6,734 nt of DNA from GCA-2724215 sp015660315 (lineage in GTDB: Bacteria > Latescibacterota > UBA2968 > UBA8231), in NCBI GenBank assembly GCA_029941315.1, contig JAPYQE010000314.1:1-6734 (forward strand). The letters run 5' to 3'. The notes below the pieces were generated by a model. The model had not been told where the DNA came from. It searched no databases and saw only the letters and a list, made by a program, of their open reading frames with translations. Positions 6,057 to 6,734 of this stretch are shown here, piece after piece; position 1 is the first letter of the stretch, and each line of letters begins with the position of its first letter. Made by a program: the position numbers and the translations under genes.

Positions 6057-6734
6057 GCTCTTTCGATTTCGGGCCAAGGGTGGTTGCTGGGGTCGAGGAT
6101 GCGTGTCGGAGCGAAATAGGCGACCGGGTAGTCGTCCGGGCCGTCTATACCGAGGATTTGCTGTACGACGTGGCGGGCGCCGTTGAAGGAGACGGCGGTG
6201 CCCGAGCCGCACATGCCGCCGATGAGATATTGGCGTTTGCCGTCGATCAGGCCGACGACGGGGAACTCGTCGGCGGTAAAACCGGGAGTGCCGCTCCACT
6301 CGTGGGTGATTTCGATCGAGCTGCGGCCGAAGTAGCGGTGCATTTCGCCGATTAAGAATTTGCTGATAAAACGCGAGGGATTATTGTTGCCGGCCAGGTG
6401 ATAGGGCAGTTGCGTGGCGTCGGAACCGATCATCACGCCATTGTCGTGGCGGCCGAAAAAACCTCGCTTGCCGCTGAGCCCTATATGTTTCTCCATATTG
6501 CCCGGACCGCCCTGGCCAAAAGCGGCCTGGGTCTGCACGGGGTTGAGCTTACCGCGAAATTGCGCGTGCAGTATCGCGGTATAAGACTCGGTGGCGTTGA
6601 CGATGTGGCGGCAGCGCACGGTCCCGCGGCTTGTTTCTATTATATAGTCTTCGCCTTGGTCGGTGATATTGAGGACTTTCGTGCGCGAGTACAGATCGAC
6701 ATGCGGGGTAGCGATGGCCGTTTGCAAAAGCGAC
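6053..6734 (-). CDS. FAD-dependent oxidoreductase, DAO family (N-terminus outside window)
   Basis: The last 226 residues of a DAO-family flavoprotein (glycine / D-amino-acid oxidase or dehydrogenase type), which oxidises amines or amino acids to imines using FAD. The frame is open to the window edge. The first possible start inside the window is only a TTG in the middle of the domain, so the true start and the GxGxxG FAD-binding motif lie beyond 6734. Visible family features: the substrate-domain entry LLQTAIATPHVDLYSRTKV, the strand plus turn HIVNATESYT where relatives usually have NATG, and GFTADEFPVVG followed by GGMCGSGTAVSFNGAR, the C-terminal half of the FAD site. Its TGA overlaps the ATG of the Ldh-type dehydrogenase by four bases, so the two are co-transcribed and probably translationally coupled. 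Substrate classes to consider are secondary amino acids such as sarcosine and proline, and D-amino acids; the sequence does not choose between them. Confidence 0.92.
   Translation of the reverse strand, partial: SLLQTAIATPHVDLYSRTKVLNITDQGEDYIIETSRGTVRCRHIVNATESYTAILHAQFRGKLNPVQTQAAFGQGGPGNMEKHIGLSGKRGFFGRHDNGVMIGSDATQLPYHLAGNNNPSRFISKFLIGEMHRYFGRSSIEITHEWSGTPGFTADEFPVVGLIDGKRQYLIGGMCGSGTAVSFNGARHVVQQILGIDGPDDYPVAYFAPTRILDPSNHPWPEIERA

Noticed and set aside
5034..6299. A longer, 421-residue start for the Ldh-type dehydrogenase
   Set aside because: The extra 81 residues are Arg/Pro-rich, out-of-frame sequence inside the flavoprotein gene. The ATG at 6054-6056 with the ATGA overlap gives the normal family N-terminus.

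Overview
The window looks like a scaffolded draft-genome or metagenome fragment from a Gram-negative bacterium with moderately high GC. It has a run of exactly 100 N at 2414-2513. The genes are compact, with ATG starts, Shine-Dalgarno sites and tightly spaced operon pairs. One gene encodes a signal-peptide-bearing membrane protein. The lineage cannot be fixed from the sequence. The mix of class III aminotransferase, ThuA-like protein, aldo/keto reductase, DAO-type flavoprotein and Ldh-type dehydrogenase suggests a heterotroph that degrades amino acids and sugars, and large-genome marine or sponge-associated candidate phyla are one possibility. That is only an impression.

Layout from left to right: (1) A complete class III PLP aminotransferase on the minus strand (91-1437) diverges from a complete short-chain dehydrogenase/reductase on the plus strand (1610-2377). 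The 172-base region between them holds a 24-base imperfect palindrome (1516-1539) that overlaps a promoter-like pair for the aminotransferase. This is a candidate operator serving both genes. (2) The 100-N gap follows, and the 3' end of an aldo/keto reductase gene (minus strand) runs into it. (3) The aldo/keto reductase is preceded, two bases upstream in its own direction, by a ThuA-like gene, so the two form a two-gene operon read leftwards from 4068. (4) A 240-base AT-richer divergent region has a terminator-like hairpin followed by seven T, then a promoter-like pair and a strong ribosome binding site for a plus-strand gene of unknown function (4309-4968). That protein has a signal peptide and two hydrophobic segments. 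(5) At the right end lies a minus-strand operon with an FAD-dependent DAO-family oxidoreductase (N-terminus outside the window), followed with a 4-base ATGA overlap by a malate/L-lactate-type NAD(P)-dependent dehydrogenase.

Six of the seven genes are cytoplasmic redox, amino-group-transfer or sugar-related enzymes, which suits a catabolic accessory region. The likeliest functional pairs are DAO oxidase with Ldh-type dehydrogenase, ThuA with aldo/keto reductase, and possibly aminotransferase with SDR. No substrate can be assigned from sequence alone. Third codon positions are G-rich in both plus-strand genes and C-rich in the minus-strand genes, which points to a strand-wide base skew rather than recent transfer of single genes. 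I saw no CRISPR array, mobile element, rRNA or tRNA, and nothing that amounts to a clearly new multi-gene system. The least explained items are the 219-residue membrane protein and the unusual regulatory DNA in the two divergent intergenic regions.
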